A DNA stretch of 64,000 nucleotides from Terriglobales bacterium (GTDB taxonomy: Bacteria > Acidobacteriota > Terriglobia > Terriglobales > Acidobacteriaceae): the NCBI GenBank assembly GCA_035567895.1, contig DATMPC010000110.1:61232-125231 (forward strand), given 5' to 3'. Each line of letters opens with the position of its first letter. Positions within the stretch are counted from its first letter, which is position 1. The translations under genes were made by a program, and so were the position numbers. This document shows positions 25,363 to 34,354 of the stretch, piece after piece. The notes below the pieces were generated by a model that saw nothing but the letters and a program-made list of their open reading frames with translations, did no database searches and had not been told where the DNA came from.

Positions 25363-27183
25363 ATGCCAGCGATTCCTGAAAAGTTTGGACGTTACGAGAT
25401 CGTTCGTGAGATCGGCCATGGGGCCATGGGCGTGGTGTATGAAGCGCTTGATCCTACGATCGGCAGGAAGATCGCGCTCAAGGCCATCCGTTTCGACGGG
25501 ATTGGCACGACCGCGGACGAGGCTGCGCGGCGTTTCAAGAACGAGGCGCGAGCGGCCGGCGGACTGAATCATCCCAACATTGTTACCGTCTACGACGCCG
25601 GTGAAGATAACGGAATTCTGTATCTTGCCATGGAGTTCATCGAGGGCGTAACGCTGGAAGCCCTTCTTCGAGCTCAGCGAACGATTCGGACGGCGCAGAC
25701 GATCGACATGGTGCGGCAGATCTGCGCGGGTTTGGATTTTGCGCATGCGAAGGGCATCGTCCATCGCGATATCAAACCGGGAAACATTATGCTGGCCGCG
25801 AATGGCCCGGTGAAAATCACGGACTTTGGCATCGCCCGTGCCGGCGAAGCGATGACCATGACCGGCCAGGTGATTGGGACGCCGAACTACATGTCTCCTG
25901 AGCAGGTGCTGGGCAAGACGCTCGATGGGCGCAGCGATCTGTTCAGCGTCGGCGTGATGCTCTACGAGATGGTTACCGGCGAGCGTCCGTTTGAAGGCCA
26001 GAGCATTACTACGATCATGTACAAGATCGTGCACGAAACGCCGATTCCGCCGCTCAAGCTCGATTCCACGATTCATCCCGGCCTGAGCGCCGTGATCGAG
26101 AAATCGCTGGCGAAGTCGGCGGAAGGGCGTTTCCCAAATGGGGCAGAACTGGCGCGCGCGGTGCAGAACTTCGAGAGCGCCAGCGTGATCACAACCAGCA
26201 CTTTGGGCAAGCTCACCGGAGATTTCCCGAGTCTGGCGGATGCGAATGCCGCGCACGGCGCGCGATCTACGCCGTCGACTGCGCCTCCGGAGGCTGTTCC
26301 AAATCTTTCTCCTGTGACAGATCAGTCGGCCGCGAGTCCGCCGCCGCAGACTCGAATTCAGCAAGCGCAGCACTGGTGGCAGCAACTCTCTCCGAAGTCG
26401 CGCAAGCGCGCGTGGATTGTATTTGTTTTGGCGGCCATCTTCCTTTATTCAAAGTTCGAGCGGCGTTCATCGAGATCGGAGGATGAAGATCAAAGCAAGA
26501 ATCAGAATCCGGTGTCGAGCGTTGCCCCTGCTCCGGCAGCGCCTGTTCCGCCTGCAAGCGACGAGCAGTCCGGCGCTCAACAGTCTGCTCCTGCATTGGT
26601 GAAGCGAGAGAATGCCGGCGGCAACCAGAGCACGGCATTGATGAGAATCAACAGCAATCCGCCAGCGGCAGAGGTCGAGCTGGATGGAAAATCTACCGGT
26701 AAACGCACGCCGACTGAGCTGCAAGTCGGACGCGGCCGACACCGCGTCAGTGTACGCATGCCTGGTTTTCAAACATCAAGCGTAACGGTGAAGGTCGCGG
26801 GTGGAGAAGAGTTTGAGTACTCCCCGGATCTGACAGTCGTGCTGCCGAACATTTCCGTACCCAACGTCAGCATGCCCGACATTTCAAAGTTGCTGTCGAA
26901 GGACCCCCAAGGTCAGGCTGCGCTCTGGCGGCAGTGGGCGGGTAGGCAGAACGCTCCGGGACCCAAGCTCGTGATCAGCAGCAAGCCCCCAGGCGCGACT
27001 ATTCTGATCGACGGTAAAGATAGCGGGCAAACCTCACCGGCGGTGATTCCGGTGAAGCCCGGTAAATATCACGTTCGCCTGGAGCTTGAAGGATTTGAGC
27101 CCGCCGAAAGCGATCTGACCGTTGGTGATCATAAGCCCGGAATCTTCAATCCCGCTTTGAAACTGGCACGATCGGATCAGTAG
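25363..27183 (+). CDS. Ser/Thr protein kinase with two PEGA domains
   Basis: A 606-aa protein with a complete Hanks-type kinase domain (~8-265): GHGAMGVVYEA loop, K40 in IALKAIR, HRDIKPGN (D136), DFG (D154) and an APE-like SPEQV. A Pro/Ser linker precedes one transmembrane span (~AWIVFVLAAIFLYSK). Outside the membrane lie two PEGA domains (SNPPAAEVELDGKSTGKRTP and SKPPGATILIDGKDSGQTSP), typical carbohydrate or cell-wall binding modules. Probably couples an envelope signal to cytosolic phosphorylation. No neighbouring phosphatase was seen. Confidence 0.93.
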   Translation: MPAIPEKFGRYEIVREIGHGAMGVVYEALDPTIGRKIALKAIRFDGIGTTADEAARRFKNEARAAGGLNHPNIVTVYDAGEDNGILYLAMEFIEGVTLEALLRAQRTIRTAQTIDMVRQICAGLDFAHAKGIVHRDIKPGNIMLAANGPVKITDFGIARAGEAMTMTGQVIGTPNYMSPEQVLGKTLDGRSDLFSVGVMLYEMVTGERPFEGQSITTIMYKIVHETPIPPLKLDSTIHPGLSAVIEKSLAKSAEGRFPNGAELARAVQNFESASVITTSTLGKLTGDFPSLADANAAHGARSTPSTAPPEAVPNLSPVTDQSAASPPPQTRIQQAQHWWQQLSPKSRKRAWIVFVLAAIFLYSKFERRSSRSEDEDQSKNQNPVSSVAPAPAAPVPPASDEQSGAQQSAPALVKRENAGGNQSTALMRINSNPPAAEVELDGKSTGKRTPTELQVGRGRHRVSVRMPGFQTSSVTVKVAGGEEFEYSPDLTVVLPNISVPNVSMPDISKLLSKDPQGQAALWRQWAGRQNAPGPKLVISSKPPGATILIDGKDSGQTSPAVIPVKPGKYHVRLELEGFEPAESDLTVGDHKPGIFNPALKLARSDQ

Positions 27184-27225
27184 GTTAGTTCGACCACACG
27201 AATGAAGTACGTATCGTCCTGTCCT

Positions 27226-28245
27226 TCATTGGCCTGTCACCAAAACCATTCGGAAGCGAGCGTTGCCTTGCATCATGCTCGCGTACGCTTCCGCCGCCTG
27301 GTCCAGAGGGAACGTCTGGATCATGGGACGGATGTTCTCGAGGACGCTGAAGGCGAGCGTGTCCTCGCTATCAATGGCGGTGCCGGTCAGGCTTCCGTAG
27401 ATCGAGCGTCCTCCAAAGACGAGCGGGAACGCACTCAAACGGATCTCGTCCTGCGGTACACCGACCACGATGAGCTTCCCGCGGGCTGCGAGGCCGGAGA
27501 CAAGTGGGCCCATGGCATCGCCACTGGGTGCGGTTGCTAGAATCGCCCTGGCTCCTCCCATGCGCTGCAGCACTGCTGCGGTGTCGTCGACTGCGGTATC
27601 GATGTAGACGTGCGCGCCCAAATCTTCTGCCAGCTTTTTCTTGTCGCTTCCACGTCCGATTGCGGCAGTACGGAATCCCAGTTGCCGCGCAAACTGGACA
27701 CCAAGATGCCCCAGACCGCCAATGCCCTGCACAGCCACCAGATCGCCGCCACGCAAGCCGGCGTTACGGAGCGCGTTGTAGGTCGTAACCCCCGCACAGA
27801 GAAGCGGAGCAGCTTCTGTGGATGTGAGTTCGTCAGGAATGGAAGCGATGGCGCGTGCTTCAGCGATCATCGATTCTGCATATCCGCCATCCGTGGTTAT
27901 TCCGGGTACGACGAGGTTCTGACAATTCACGCTATCTCCGCGTCTGCATGGCTCGCACACTCCGTCTTCGCCGCCGAAGAAGCCGACACCAACCCGTTGA
28001 CCAATCTTCCATTTGGACACCCCGCTGCCCAAAGCCTCAATGCGGCCAACTACTTCATGCCCAGGAACACGCGGCAGAGTAAGGCCCGGGTAGACGCCCT
28101 CAATGGTCGCCGCATCCGTGTGGCAGACACCGCACGCCTCCACGCGTATACGAACCTGTCCGGCTCCAGGTTTTTGAACCTGACGTTCGACCACGCGAAG
28201 CGTTCCAGGCTTCGCGACTTCAACGGCTTTGTATGTCTCAGACAC
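27226..28245 (-). CDS. Zinc-dependent alcohol dehydrogenase
   Basis: A 339-aa medium-chain dehydrogenase. Catalytic zinc ligands are GVCHTD (Cys), PGHEVVG (His-Glu) and LLCAGVTTY (Cys); NAD(P)-binding is GIGGLGHLGVQ. Start is GTG with AGGAG 6 nt upstream. The structural zinc loop reads GGEDGVCEPCRRGDSVNC: three cysteines, with Asp where relatives have the first Cys (GGHCGVC). It oxidises alcohols or reduces aldehydes with NAD(P); specificity unknown. Divergent from the SDR gene. Confidence 0.92.
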   Translation of the reverse strand: MSETYKAVEVAKPGTLRVVERQVQKPGAGQVRIRVEACGVCHTDAATIEGVYPGLTLPRVPGHEVVGRIEALGSGVSKWKIGQRVGVGFFGGEDGVCEPCRRGDSVNCQNLVVPGITTDGGYAESMIAEARAIASIPDELTSTEAAPLLCAGVTTYNALRNAGLRGGDLVAVQGIGGLGHLGVQFARQLGFRTAAIGRGSDKKKLAEDLGAHVYIDTAVDDTAAVLQRMGGARAILATAPSGDAMGPLVSGLAARGKLIVVGVPQDEIRLSAFPLVFGGRSIYGSLTGTAIDSEDTLAFSVLENIRPMIQTFPLDQAAEAYASMMQGNARFRMVLVTGQ

Positions 28246-28463
28246 TCAAATCTCCTTTGCGCGGCATGCGTTTTCTAGTTCCCAATGGCTTGGATTATGG
28301 ACGGGACCGTTCGGTCGCAAATAAAAATCTTGGAGCCCCCATCGTGTCGCAGTAACCCCGCACTCTTCGATCAATATACCGAGCAAGACCTTTCATGTGA
28401 CCTGCAAACTTTTACGACCGCGTTGGAGTATATTCAGCTAGCTTTGCAGGAATGGAGGAACTC

Positions 28464-29357
28464 ATGGCTAACAACGACGTTGTTCTTGTAACCGGTGCCA
28501 GCACGGGATTCGGTCGGCTTACCAGCATCACGCTTGCGCAGCGTGGCTATACGGTCTTTGCCTCGATGCGCGACCTGACGGGTCGCAACCGGAGTCGCGC
28601 GGCGGATCTGGAGGAGTTGGGGCGCAAGGAGAATCTGCGGCTGCGCTTCGTTGAGCTCGATGTCACAAGCGATGCGTCGGTAGATCAGGCGGTGGAGCGC
28701 GTGATTCGGGAAGCCGGCAGGATCGATACAGTAGTGAACAACGCTGGAGTTGTCTACTCAGGACTGCTGGAATCCTTCACCGCGGAGCAGGCAAAACAGA
28801 TCTTTGAGACTAATTTCTTTGGTCCGTTGCGTGTAAATCGGGCGGTGTTGCCGCACATGCGCCAGCGGCGAAGCGGCTTGTTGATCCACATCAGCAGCAT
28901 CGCCGGGCGGCTGATTCTGCCCTCGATGGCGCTCTACTGCGCGACCAAGTTTGCCCTCGAAGCTATGGCAGAGACACTACGCTACGAGGTTTCCCAATTA
29001 GGGATCGATTCTCTTATCGTGGAACCGGGGGAGTATCCCACGGCGATCTTTGCAAACGCTGCTGAGGGGGCCGATCAGGCCAGAGCCGCCGATTACGGAG
29101 CGGTTGCCGAAGTACCTCGCAAAATCTTCGATGGCCTCGCCAACAATACCAACGATGTACAAGAGGTTGCCGATCGAGTGTTGGAACTGATCGAGATGCC
29201 GGCCGGGTCGCGTCCGGTACGCTCTCCGGTGGGTGCATTCCCCCGGCAGGCTCAACCGCTCAACGATCTCGCGCTGCAGTTCCAAACCGGCGCGATGCAG
29301 GCCTTTGGCTTGAGTGACCTGATGACGCTGCGCCGGGCAGAACGCCAGGTGGCGTAA
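28464..29357 (+). CDS. Short-chain dehydrogenase/reductase
   Basis: A 297-aa classical SDR. TGASTGFGR is the nucleotide-binding motif, VNNAGV and the Ser-Tyr-Lys triad (HISSIAGR, YCATKFALE) are intact. GGAGG lies 4 nt before the chosen ATG (28464); the upstream in-frame ATG at 28452 would include this SD. It is an NAD(P)-dependent oxidoreductase of unknown substrate, paired divergently with the alcohol dehydrogenase. Confidence 0.92.
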   Translation: MANNDVVLVTGASTGFGRLTSITLAQRGYTVFASMRDLTGRNRSRAADLEELGRKENLRLRFVELDVTSDASVDQAVERVIREAGRIDTVVNNAGVVYSGLLESFTAEQAKQIFETNFFGPLRVNRAVLPHMRQRRSGLLIHISSIAGRLILPSMALYCATKFALEAMAETLRYEVSQLGIDSLIVEPGEYPTAIFANAAEGADQARAADYGAVAEVPRKIFDGLANNTNDVQEVADRVLELIEMPAGSRPVRSPVGAFPRQAQPLNDLALQFQTGAMQAFGLSDLMTLRRAERQVA

Positions 29358-29428
29358 GAATCAGCAATCAGCACCTTTCGGCTCACAGGGAATTGCTCAA
29401 CACTACCCGGCGACAGTGGAGGGTTTCC

Positions 29429-30376
29429 TTAGGCTGCGTCGGCCGTGCCGGTCCGGGATTTTTCCAGGGCTTGGCGATCCCAATGGGCGAGCTTTGCTGC
29501 CGCTTCGTAGGTGCTTTGGCAGAAGCCGAGTAGCGCCTTGCTGGGCGAGGGGGCACTGCGTACATCGTCGTACATCAGAATGAATTCGCCGAGTTGGGGA
29601 TTGTAGTGAGCGCCTTCCGGCTGCGCAGTGTATTCGCGGAATCCTGGAGGCTCTGGAGCCGCGTAGGAATAAAACGCTGCGTCTTTCACATCGCCGCTGC
29701 CTGGCCAAAAACCGACGCTGCTTACTTCGTGGGAGTAGGCTTCGCGGGTAACAGCGTCGGCTCCTGGACGCTCCGGAGCGCGGCGTCCTGAAAAGCGCGT
29801 GACCGCGAGATCGAAGCTGCCCCAGAAGAAATGTACGGGACTGGACTTTCCGATGAAGCGCGAACGGAATTCGGTGAATACTCGATCTACCGATACAAGA
29901 ATTCGCCAGAACCTGTGAGCGTATTCCGGCTGATATGTGGCGTGGACACGGTCCTGGTCAAACGGGATTGGGTTGGGGATCTCCCTCGGCATCTTCCAGA
30001 TCTTCACGTCTATGTGGGCGCTGGCCAGAAGCTCCATGAATTCCTGATAGAACTGCGCGACCGAACGGGAGACCAGCGGCAGAGTTCTGACCGCGCCATC
30101 GCTGGTTAACAACGCGAGTTTGTGATCGATAAAGTCGAATTGCACCTCGAACGCGCGCTTGTCGCTGGGAATAGAAGAAGTAGTAAGACCGCGTGCGCAA
30201 ACGTACAGCGGAACGTTCCACCATTGATTGATCAGGGGCGTAAGCGCGAGGCGCACTTTGCCGACGATCTGCGTCCACATGTGGAGCGTGGCGTACGTAT
30301 CTTTCCATGCTTCGAGCGGTAATGCGGGCCAGCACTCAGGCGAGTCGAGCAGGCTATTGTCGATGGATTCCCTCAT
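29429..30376 (-). CDS. DUF5996 family protein
   Basis: A 315-aa protein with the distinctive opening CWPALPLEAWKDTYATLHMW and NQWWNVPLYVCARGLTTS of the DUF5996 family, and aromatic-rich blocks such as SSPVHFFWGSFDLA and HEVSSVGFWPG. No catalytic motif is assignable; the family's function is unknown. I prefer the ATG at 30376; a GTG at 30418 gives 14 more residues. Cytosolic, not obviously in an operon. Confidence 0.85.
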   Translation of the reverse strand: MRESIDNSLLDSPECWPALPLEAWKDTYATLHMWTQIVGKVRLALTPLINQWWNVPLYVCARGLTTSSIPSDKRAFEVQFDFIDHKLALLTSDGAVRTLPLVSRSVAQFYQEFMELLASAHIDVKIWKMPREIPNPIPFDQDRVHATYQPEYAHRFWRILVSVDRVFTEFRSRFIGKSSPVHFFWGSFDLAVTRFSGRRAPERPGADAVTREAYSHEVSSVGFWPGSGDVKDAAFYSYAAPEPPGFREYTAQPEGAHYNPQLGEFILMYDDVRSAPSPSKALLGFCQSTYEAAAKLAHWDRQALEKSRTGTADAA

Positions 30377-30498
30377 GGTCCCAGCTCTGCCTCCGAGAGT
30401 TCCCCGCCACGTCGCCACGATCGTAGTTGCGCGAAACTGGTGTGCATTATAGCCATCGCAACAGCTCTCGTTTCAGCTCAAAGAGTTTCCTACTGGCG

Positions 30499-31368
30499 TT
30501 AGTTGCCTCTGTTCTTTTCTGCTGCCATTTGTTTTGCCAGTTCGGAGCGGAAGGCTTGTTCTTTGTCGGATACGAAGTTCTTGTATCCGTCTGGATCGAC
30601 AAATGGATTCGCTCCGCCGCTCTTGAGTCTCGCAAACTTTGTCTCCATGCTGTAGTAATTACCGTGCGCACCCAGGAAAACATCGCACGGCAGCTGCCTG
30701 AGTACGCGAAACATGCTCTCGTAGTCAGCAGCAATCTCTGGATACTGAGGGTTATTCACCAGCTTGTATCCAGGATTCACATTCGGGCTGCCGACGATCA
30801 CCACGTTGTATGTTTTTCCTGCCTCACTAACTTTTAGTGTCCACGTGGTGCAGCCCTTCGTGTGTCCCGGCGTCAAGTGCGCGGTCAGCACGACGCCGCC
30901 GAGCCTGACTTCGTCACCGTCGTGCAGAACGCGATCGACCTTCGCCGGAGGATAGAGATTGGCGGGTGAATTCCCATATTGGAAGTCGTCCTTGCCTCCG
31001 GACTCAACTACCGGGGCGTCGCCGGCCATCACCATGTACTGAGCTCGCGTCAGCTTCTTTAGCGCGGCGCTTCCGGCGTCGTGATCCCAATGGGCGTGGC
31101 TGATGAGCAGGATCTTCACCTCGGAAAAGTGGAAACCCAGCTTCTCGATGCTGCTGCGAATCTGGGGAACAGAACTCTCAAGGTTGCTGTTGATGAGGAT
31201 GTTTCCCTGCGGCGTGGCAATCAGATACGAAGCTAGCCCGCGGCTGCCGACGTAATACACGTTGCCGACGATCTTGTGGGCCGGGAATGGCTCGGTCCAG
31301 CTTGGGTCGGTTTGCGCGAACAGGCTTGCGGTTAGGATAAAGAAGAAGGTGAGTAGGCGAGTGAGCAT
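30499..31368 (-). CDS. Subclass B3-type metallo-beta-lactamase homologue
   Basis: About 289 aa with a signal peptide (LTRLLTFFFILTASLFA). Zinc ligands match subclass B3: SHAHWDHDAGS (HxHxDH), the B3-like blocks VMAGDAPVVESGGKDDF and YPPAKVDRVLHDGDEV, TPGHTKGCTTWT (His and the B3-typical CTTW) and GAHGNYY. Periplasmic hydrolase; hydrolysis of beta-lactams is plausible but unproven, since environmental B3 relatives vary. Starts at 31380 (GTG), 31377 and 31368 are possible. Confidence 0.88.
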   Translation of the reverse strand: MLTRLLTFFFILTASLFAQTDPSWTEPFPAHKIVGNVYYVGSRGLASYLIATPQGNILINSNLESSVPQIRSSIEKLGFHFSEVKILLISHAHWDHDAGSAALKKLTRAQYMVMAGDAPVVESGGKDDFQYGNSPANLYPPAKVDRVLHDGDEVRLGGVVLTAHLTPGHTKGCTTWTLKVSEAGKTYNVVIVGSPNVNPGYKLVNNPQYPEIAADYESMFRVLRQLPCDVFLGAHGNYYSMETKFARLKSGGANPFVDPDGYKNFVSDKEQAFRSELAKQMAAEKNRGN

Positions 31369-31452
31369 CACGACCATCACGATAATGATGCACTAGGTGC
31401 GAGGGCTGGAGGAAGTCTGCCTGCGCTACTCCCCGTCGTGCGAATGTGGAAA

Positions 31453-31497
31453 AACAACATATCCCCCGCGTCCGCCGCGGCGGACGCGAGGGATGAG
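31453..31497 (-). terminator. Terminator with long GC palindrome
   Basis: On the minus strand after the glycine-zipper gene: AACAACA and TGTTGTT flank a long stem centred on GTCCGCCGCGGCGGAC, then a T run (TTGTTTTT). It should terminate leftward transcripts. The 16-bp core palindrome recurs at 61508-61535. Confidence 0.65.
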
Positions 31498-31542
31498 TGT
31501 TGTTAGGGCAACAGCATCAGAAAACAGATTGACTTGCTTGCG

Positions 31543-32064
31543 TCAGCGCCGTTGGCGGCAGGACCGATTGTTCTGTACGGGATAGTTGTTGCTCTGGTAT
31601 CCCGCCGGGTAGGCATATCCGCCGTTGTCGTCGGGACCACCGCTGTATCCACCGTTTCCGTAGTACCCGCCGTTATTTCCGTAGTTGCCGCCGTTGTTTC
31701 CGTAATATCCGCCGTTGTCGCCGTAGTAGGGATCGTAGTTGCCGTAGCCGTTATCGCCATAGGCGTACCGGTCGTATTGGTTTTGACGGCGGCGCTTGTC
31801 GATGGCGTATCCCGCCGATGCGCCCACTGCTGCTCCCACGAATGTGCCTGTCGATCCGCCGATCTTGTGTCCGATGATGGCGCCGGCCGCGGTGGATCCG
31901 CCGATGATGGCTACGCTCTTCCAGGTGTCCGAACTTTGAGCCTGTGCGGGCTGCAGTGCCACTAACGTGAAGGCTGCAACTATGGCAAGTGCCACAAAAC
32001 GGGTGCTCTTGATCGCCTTAGTAGTGAGTGCGCCCAGTCTTTCATAGATGCTGGTGTAGGTCAT
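31543..32064 (-). CDS. Glycine-zipper, Tyr/Gly/Asn-rich surface protein
   Basis: A 173-aa protein with a signal peptide ending near QPAQAQ. Residues after it form a glycine zipper (IIGGSTAAGAIIGHKIGGSTG, then FVGAAVGASAGYAID), which can pack into membranes. The C-terminal half is low-complexity: repeated YYGNNGG and YGN units. Start at 32064 has GGAGAGG upstream; the longer frame to 32094 lacks this. Probably an outer-membrane or envelope protein. Confidence 0.75.
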   Translation of the reverse strand: MTYTSIYERLGALTTKAIKSTRFVALAIVAAFTLVALQPAQAQSSDTWKSVAIIGGSTAAGAIIGHKIGGSTGTFVGAAVGASAGYAIDKRRRQNQYDRYAYGDNGYGNYDPYYGDNGGYYGNNGGNYGNNGGYYGNGGYSGGPDDNGGYAYPAGYQSNNYPVQNNRSCRQRR

Positions 32065-32511
32065 GTGCCCTCTCCTCATAGAGCGCAAACCCACGTTCGG
32101 CGCCTTTGTCGCGAACTTTTAAGCGATTGTGAAGAGAGCTGAAGCAGAGTTGCTGAGGCAGGGACCCTTATCCGCTACCACGGCCCAGCGTGCAATTTCT
32201 TTCCCCGGTTTGGCTTATACAGGTTGCGGAAAAACGGTTGTGGAACTTCTAAAGACTGTCGTCCTGAGCCTATTTTGGCGAAGGATCTCCCGCGATATTT
32301 CAGACTTGATTGCAGCAGATGTGGCTCTTTCACGAGAATGCAGGTTTTTTTGGCAAAACGCCACACAACTGCAAGTACGTTCGACGCATTCCGGGAGATC
32401 CTTCGCCCAAAACAGGGGCTCAGGATGACAGTCTTAGGAACCGCCGTTGATTACCCGTCATTCTCACGAGTTTTTCCGCAGCCTGTTATAGCCGATCGCT
32501 TATCGCTGCTT
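32065..32511. other. Intergenic region occupied by a MITE-like element
   Basis: 447 bp without a gene. Most of it is the imperfect inverted-repeat element at 32216-32490. Confidence 0.6.
32216..32490. repeat. MITE-like element, ~275 bp, long imperfect inverted repeat
   Basis: The ends match in inverted orientation: left TATAC-AGGTTGCGGAAAAAC, right (reverse complement) TATAACAGGCTGCGGAAAAAC. Inside, AAGACTGTCRTCCTGAGCC and GCGAAGGATCTCCCG occur on both arms. No ORF encodes a transposase. The GTCATCCTGAG word recurs at about 38712. Confidence 0.7.
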
Positions 32512-34095
32512 TCACAGCGGAATATTCCCGTGCTTCTTCGGCGGGTTCTTCTCGCGCTTGGTGTCGAGCATCTCTAGCGCATCGATCAGCTTTTTGCGGG
32601 TATCGCGGGGACGGATTACGGCATCGATATATCCGCGTTCGGCTGCGACGTAGGGGTTGGCGAAGCGCTCGCGGAACTCTTCGATCTTCTTGCTGCGTTC
32701 GCGCTCCAGTATCTCTGTCCGCTCGGCTTCGGTTTTGCCCATCTGGGCGGCGCGTTCCAGTTCGCGCTTGTACACGATGTTCACGGCGCCCTCGGGACCC
32801 ATTACTGCAATCTCGGCAGTTGGCCACGCGTAGTTCACGTCGGTGCGAATATGTTTTGACGACATGACGCAATATGCGCCGCCATAGGCTTTGCGCGTGA
32901 TCACTGTCATTTTGGGAACGGTGGCTTCGGCGAAGGCGTAGAGCAGCTTGGCTCCGTGGCGGATGATGCCCCCATACTCCTGTTGCGTGCCGGGGAGGAA
33001 GCCGGGGACATCCTCGAACGTGACCAGCGGGATGTTGAAGGCATCGCAAAAGCGTACGAAGCGCGCGCCTTTGTCCGACGCGTTGATGTCGAGAACGCCG
33101 GCTAGAAATGCAGGCTGGTTGGCGACGATTCCCACCGATCTGCCGTTCAAGCGCGCAAATCCTACGACAAGATTCTTCGCAAATAGCTCCTGTACTTCGA
33201 AGAAGTAGCCATCATCGACTACGCGGGTTATTACGTCCTTGATGTCATACGGCTGATTCGATTGAGCTGGAACGATGCTGTCGAGCTCCGCGTCGGCGCG
33301 ATCGGCGGGATCGGTGGTGGTACGGCGCGGCGGGTCGTCGATGTTATTGGACGGCACGAAGGTCATGAGCTCGCGAATCATAGAGAGGCACTCGGCGTCG
33401 TCGTGCGCTAGAAAATGCGCTACTCCTGATGTTTCGTTATGCGTAGTCGCGCCACCAAGCTGGTCTTTGGTGACCTCCTCGTGCGTGACCGTCTTGATTA
33501 CGTCGGGACCGGTGACAAACATGTACGAGGTTTTATCGACCATGAAGACGAAATCGGTGATGGCCGGTGAGTAGACTGCGCCACCAGCGCACGGGCCCAT
33601 GATCGCCGAGATCTGCGGGATTACTCCGCTGGAGAGCGTGTTGCGCAGGAAGATGTCGGCGTATCCGGCGAGCGACATCACGCCTTCCTGAATGCGCGCG
33701 CCTCCGGAGTCGTTGAGGCCAATGAGAGGAGCGCCGACGCGCATGGCCATGTCCATGATCTTCACGATCTTGCCGGCGTTAGATTCGGAGAGCGAGCCGC
33801 CGAAGACCGTGAAATCCTGCGCGAAGACGAAGACGAGCCGGCCCTCGATACGTCCATAGCCGGTAACGAAGCCGTCGCCGAGCACTTTCTGCTGGTCCAT
33901 GCCGAAGTCGGTGGCACGATGTGTGACAAAGCGGTCGGTCTCCTCGAACGTGCCTTCGTCCAGCAGAAAGTTGATGCGCTCGCGAGCCGAGAGCTTCCCC
34001 TCTTTGTGCTGGCGCTCGCGCCGCTCCTGCCCACCGCCGGCTTCGGCAGCAGCTTCGCGCCGTTTCAAGTCTTCGAGCTTTTGTTCGAGGTTCAT
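32512..34095 (-). CDS. Acyl-CoA carboxylase, carboxyltransferase subunit
   Basis: A 527-aa biotin-dependent carboxylase beta chain (propionyl-/acyl-CoA PccB/AccD5 type). N- and C-lobe signatures are [72 protein letters not shown] and [16 protein letters not shown]. It transfers carboxyl from carboxybiotin to acyl-CoA, giving methylmalonyl- or malonyl-CoA. The biotin carboxylase/BCCP subunit is not next to it. The ATG at 34095 sits 9 bp after a perfect TATAAT. Confidence 0.95.
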   Translation of the reverse strand: MNLEQKLEDLKRREAAAEAGGGQERRERQHKEGKLSARERINFLLDEGTFEETDRFVTHRATDFGMDQQKVLGDGFVTGYGRIEGRLVFVFAQDFTVFGGSLSESNAGKIVKIMDMAMRVGAPLIGLNDSGGARIQEGVMSLAGYADIFLRNTLSSGVIPQISAIMGPCAGGAVYSPAITDFVFMVDKTSYMFVTGPDVIKTVTHEEVTKDQLGGATTHNETSGVAHFLAHDDAECLSMIRELMTFVPSNNIDDPPRRTTTDPADRADAELDSIVPAQSNQPYDIKDVITRVVDDGYFFEVQELFAKNLVVGFARLNGRSVGIVANQPAFLAGVLDINASDKGARFVRFCDAFNIPLVTFEDVPGFLPGTQQEYGGIIRHGAKLLYAFAEATVPKMTVITRKAYGGAYCVMSSKHIRTDVNYAWPTAEIAVMGPEGAVNIVYKRELERAAQMGKTEAERTEILERERSKKIEEFRERFANPYVAAERGYIDAVIRPRDTRKKLIDALEMLDTKREKNPPKKHGNIPL

Positions 34096-34104
34096 GGAAG
34101 GGCG

Positions 34105-34110
34105 ATTATA
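34105..34110 (-). promoter_or_regulatory. Consensus -10 of the carboxyltransferase gene
   Basis: TATAAT on the minus strand, 9 bp before the ATG at 34095. No SD lies between, so a leaderless mRNA is likely. Confidence 0.55.
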
Positions 34111-34154
34111 AAAGACGCGACTTCTGGAAGAGGCAAGAACAAAATCCAAAGCTA

Positions 34155-34329
34155 GAACACGGATTGGACGGATTTAACGGATCGGACGGATGAATGTGGA
34201 GCGAGACTTCGCTGTAAACGAGTGACCGCTTCCAATTCCTGAACAAGTGTAAGCATATCTGCTCCCTTTCCATCCCAAATCCAGAAATGGCTATCCGTCC
34301 GATCCGTTGCATCCGTCCGATCCGTGTTC
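34155..34329. repeat. Inverted-repeat element, 37-bp arms
   Basis: Arms 34155-34191 and 34293-34329 are reverse complements with 34 of 37 matches. Each arm repeats CGGATCGGACGGAT-like words. 101-bp interior without an ORF. MITE-like. Confidence 0.75.
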
Positions 34330-34354
34330 GGTTTTCGTTTGTTGATTGACGCGT

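Noticed and set aside
32129..32428. 99-aa ORF in the 32.2 kb gap
   Set aside because: It lies in the inverted-repeat element and encodes no domain.
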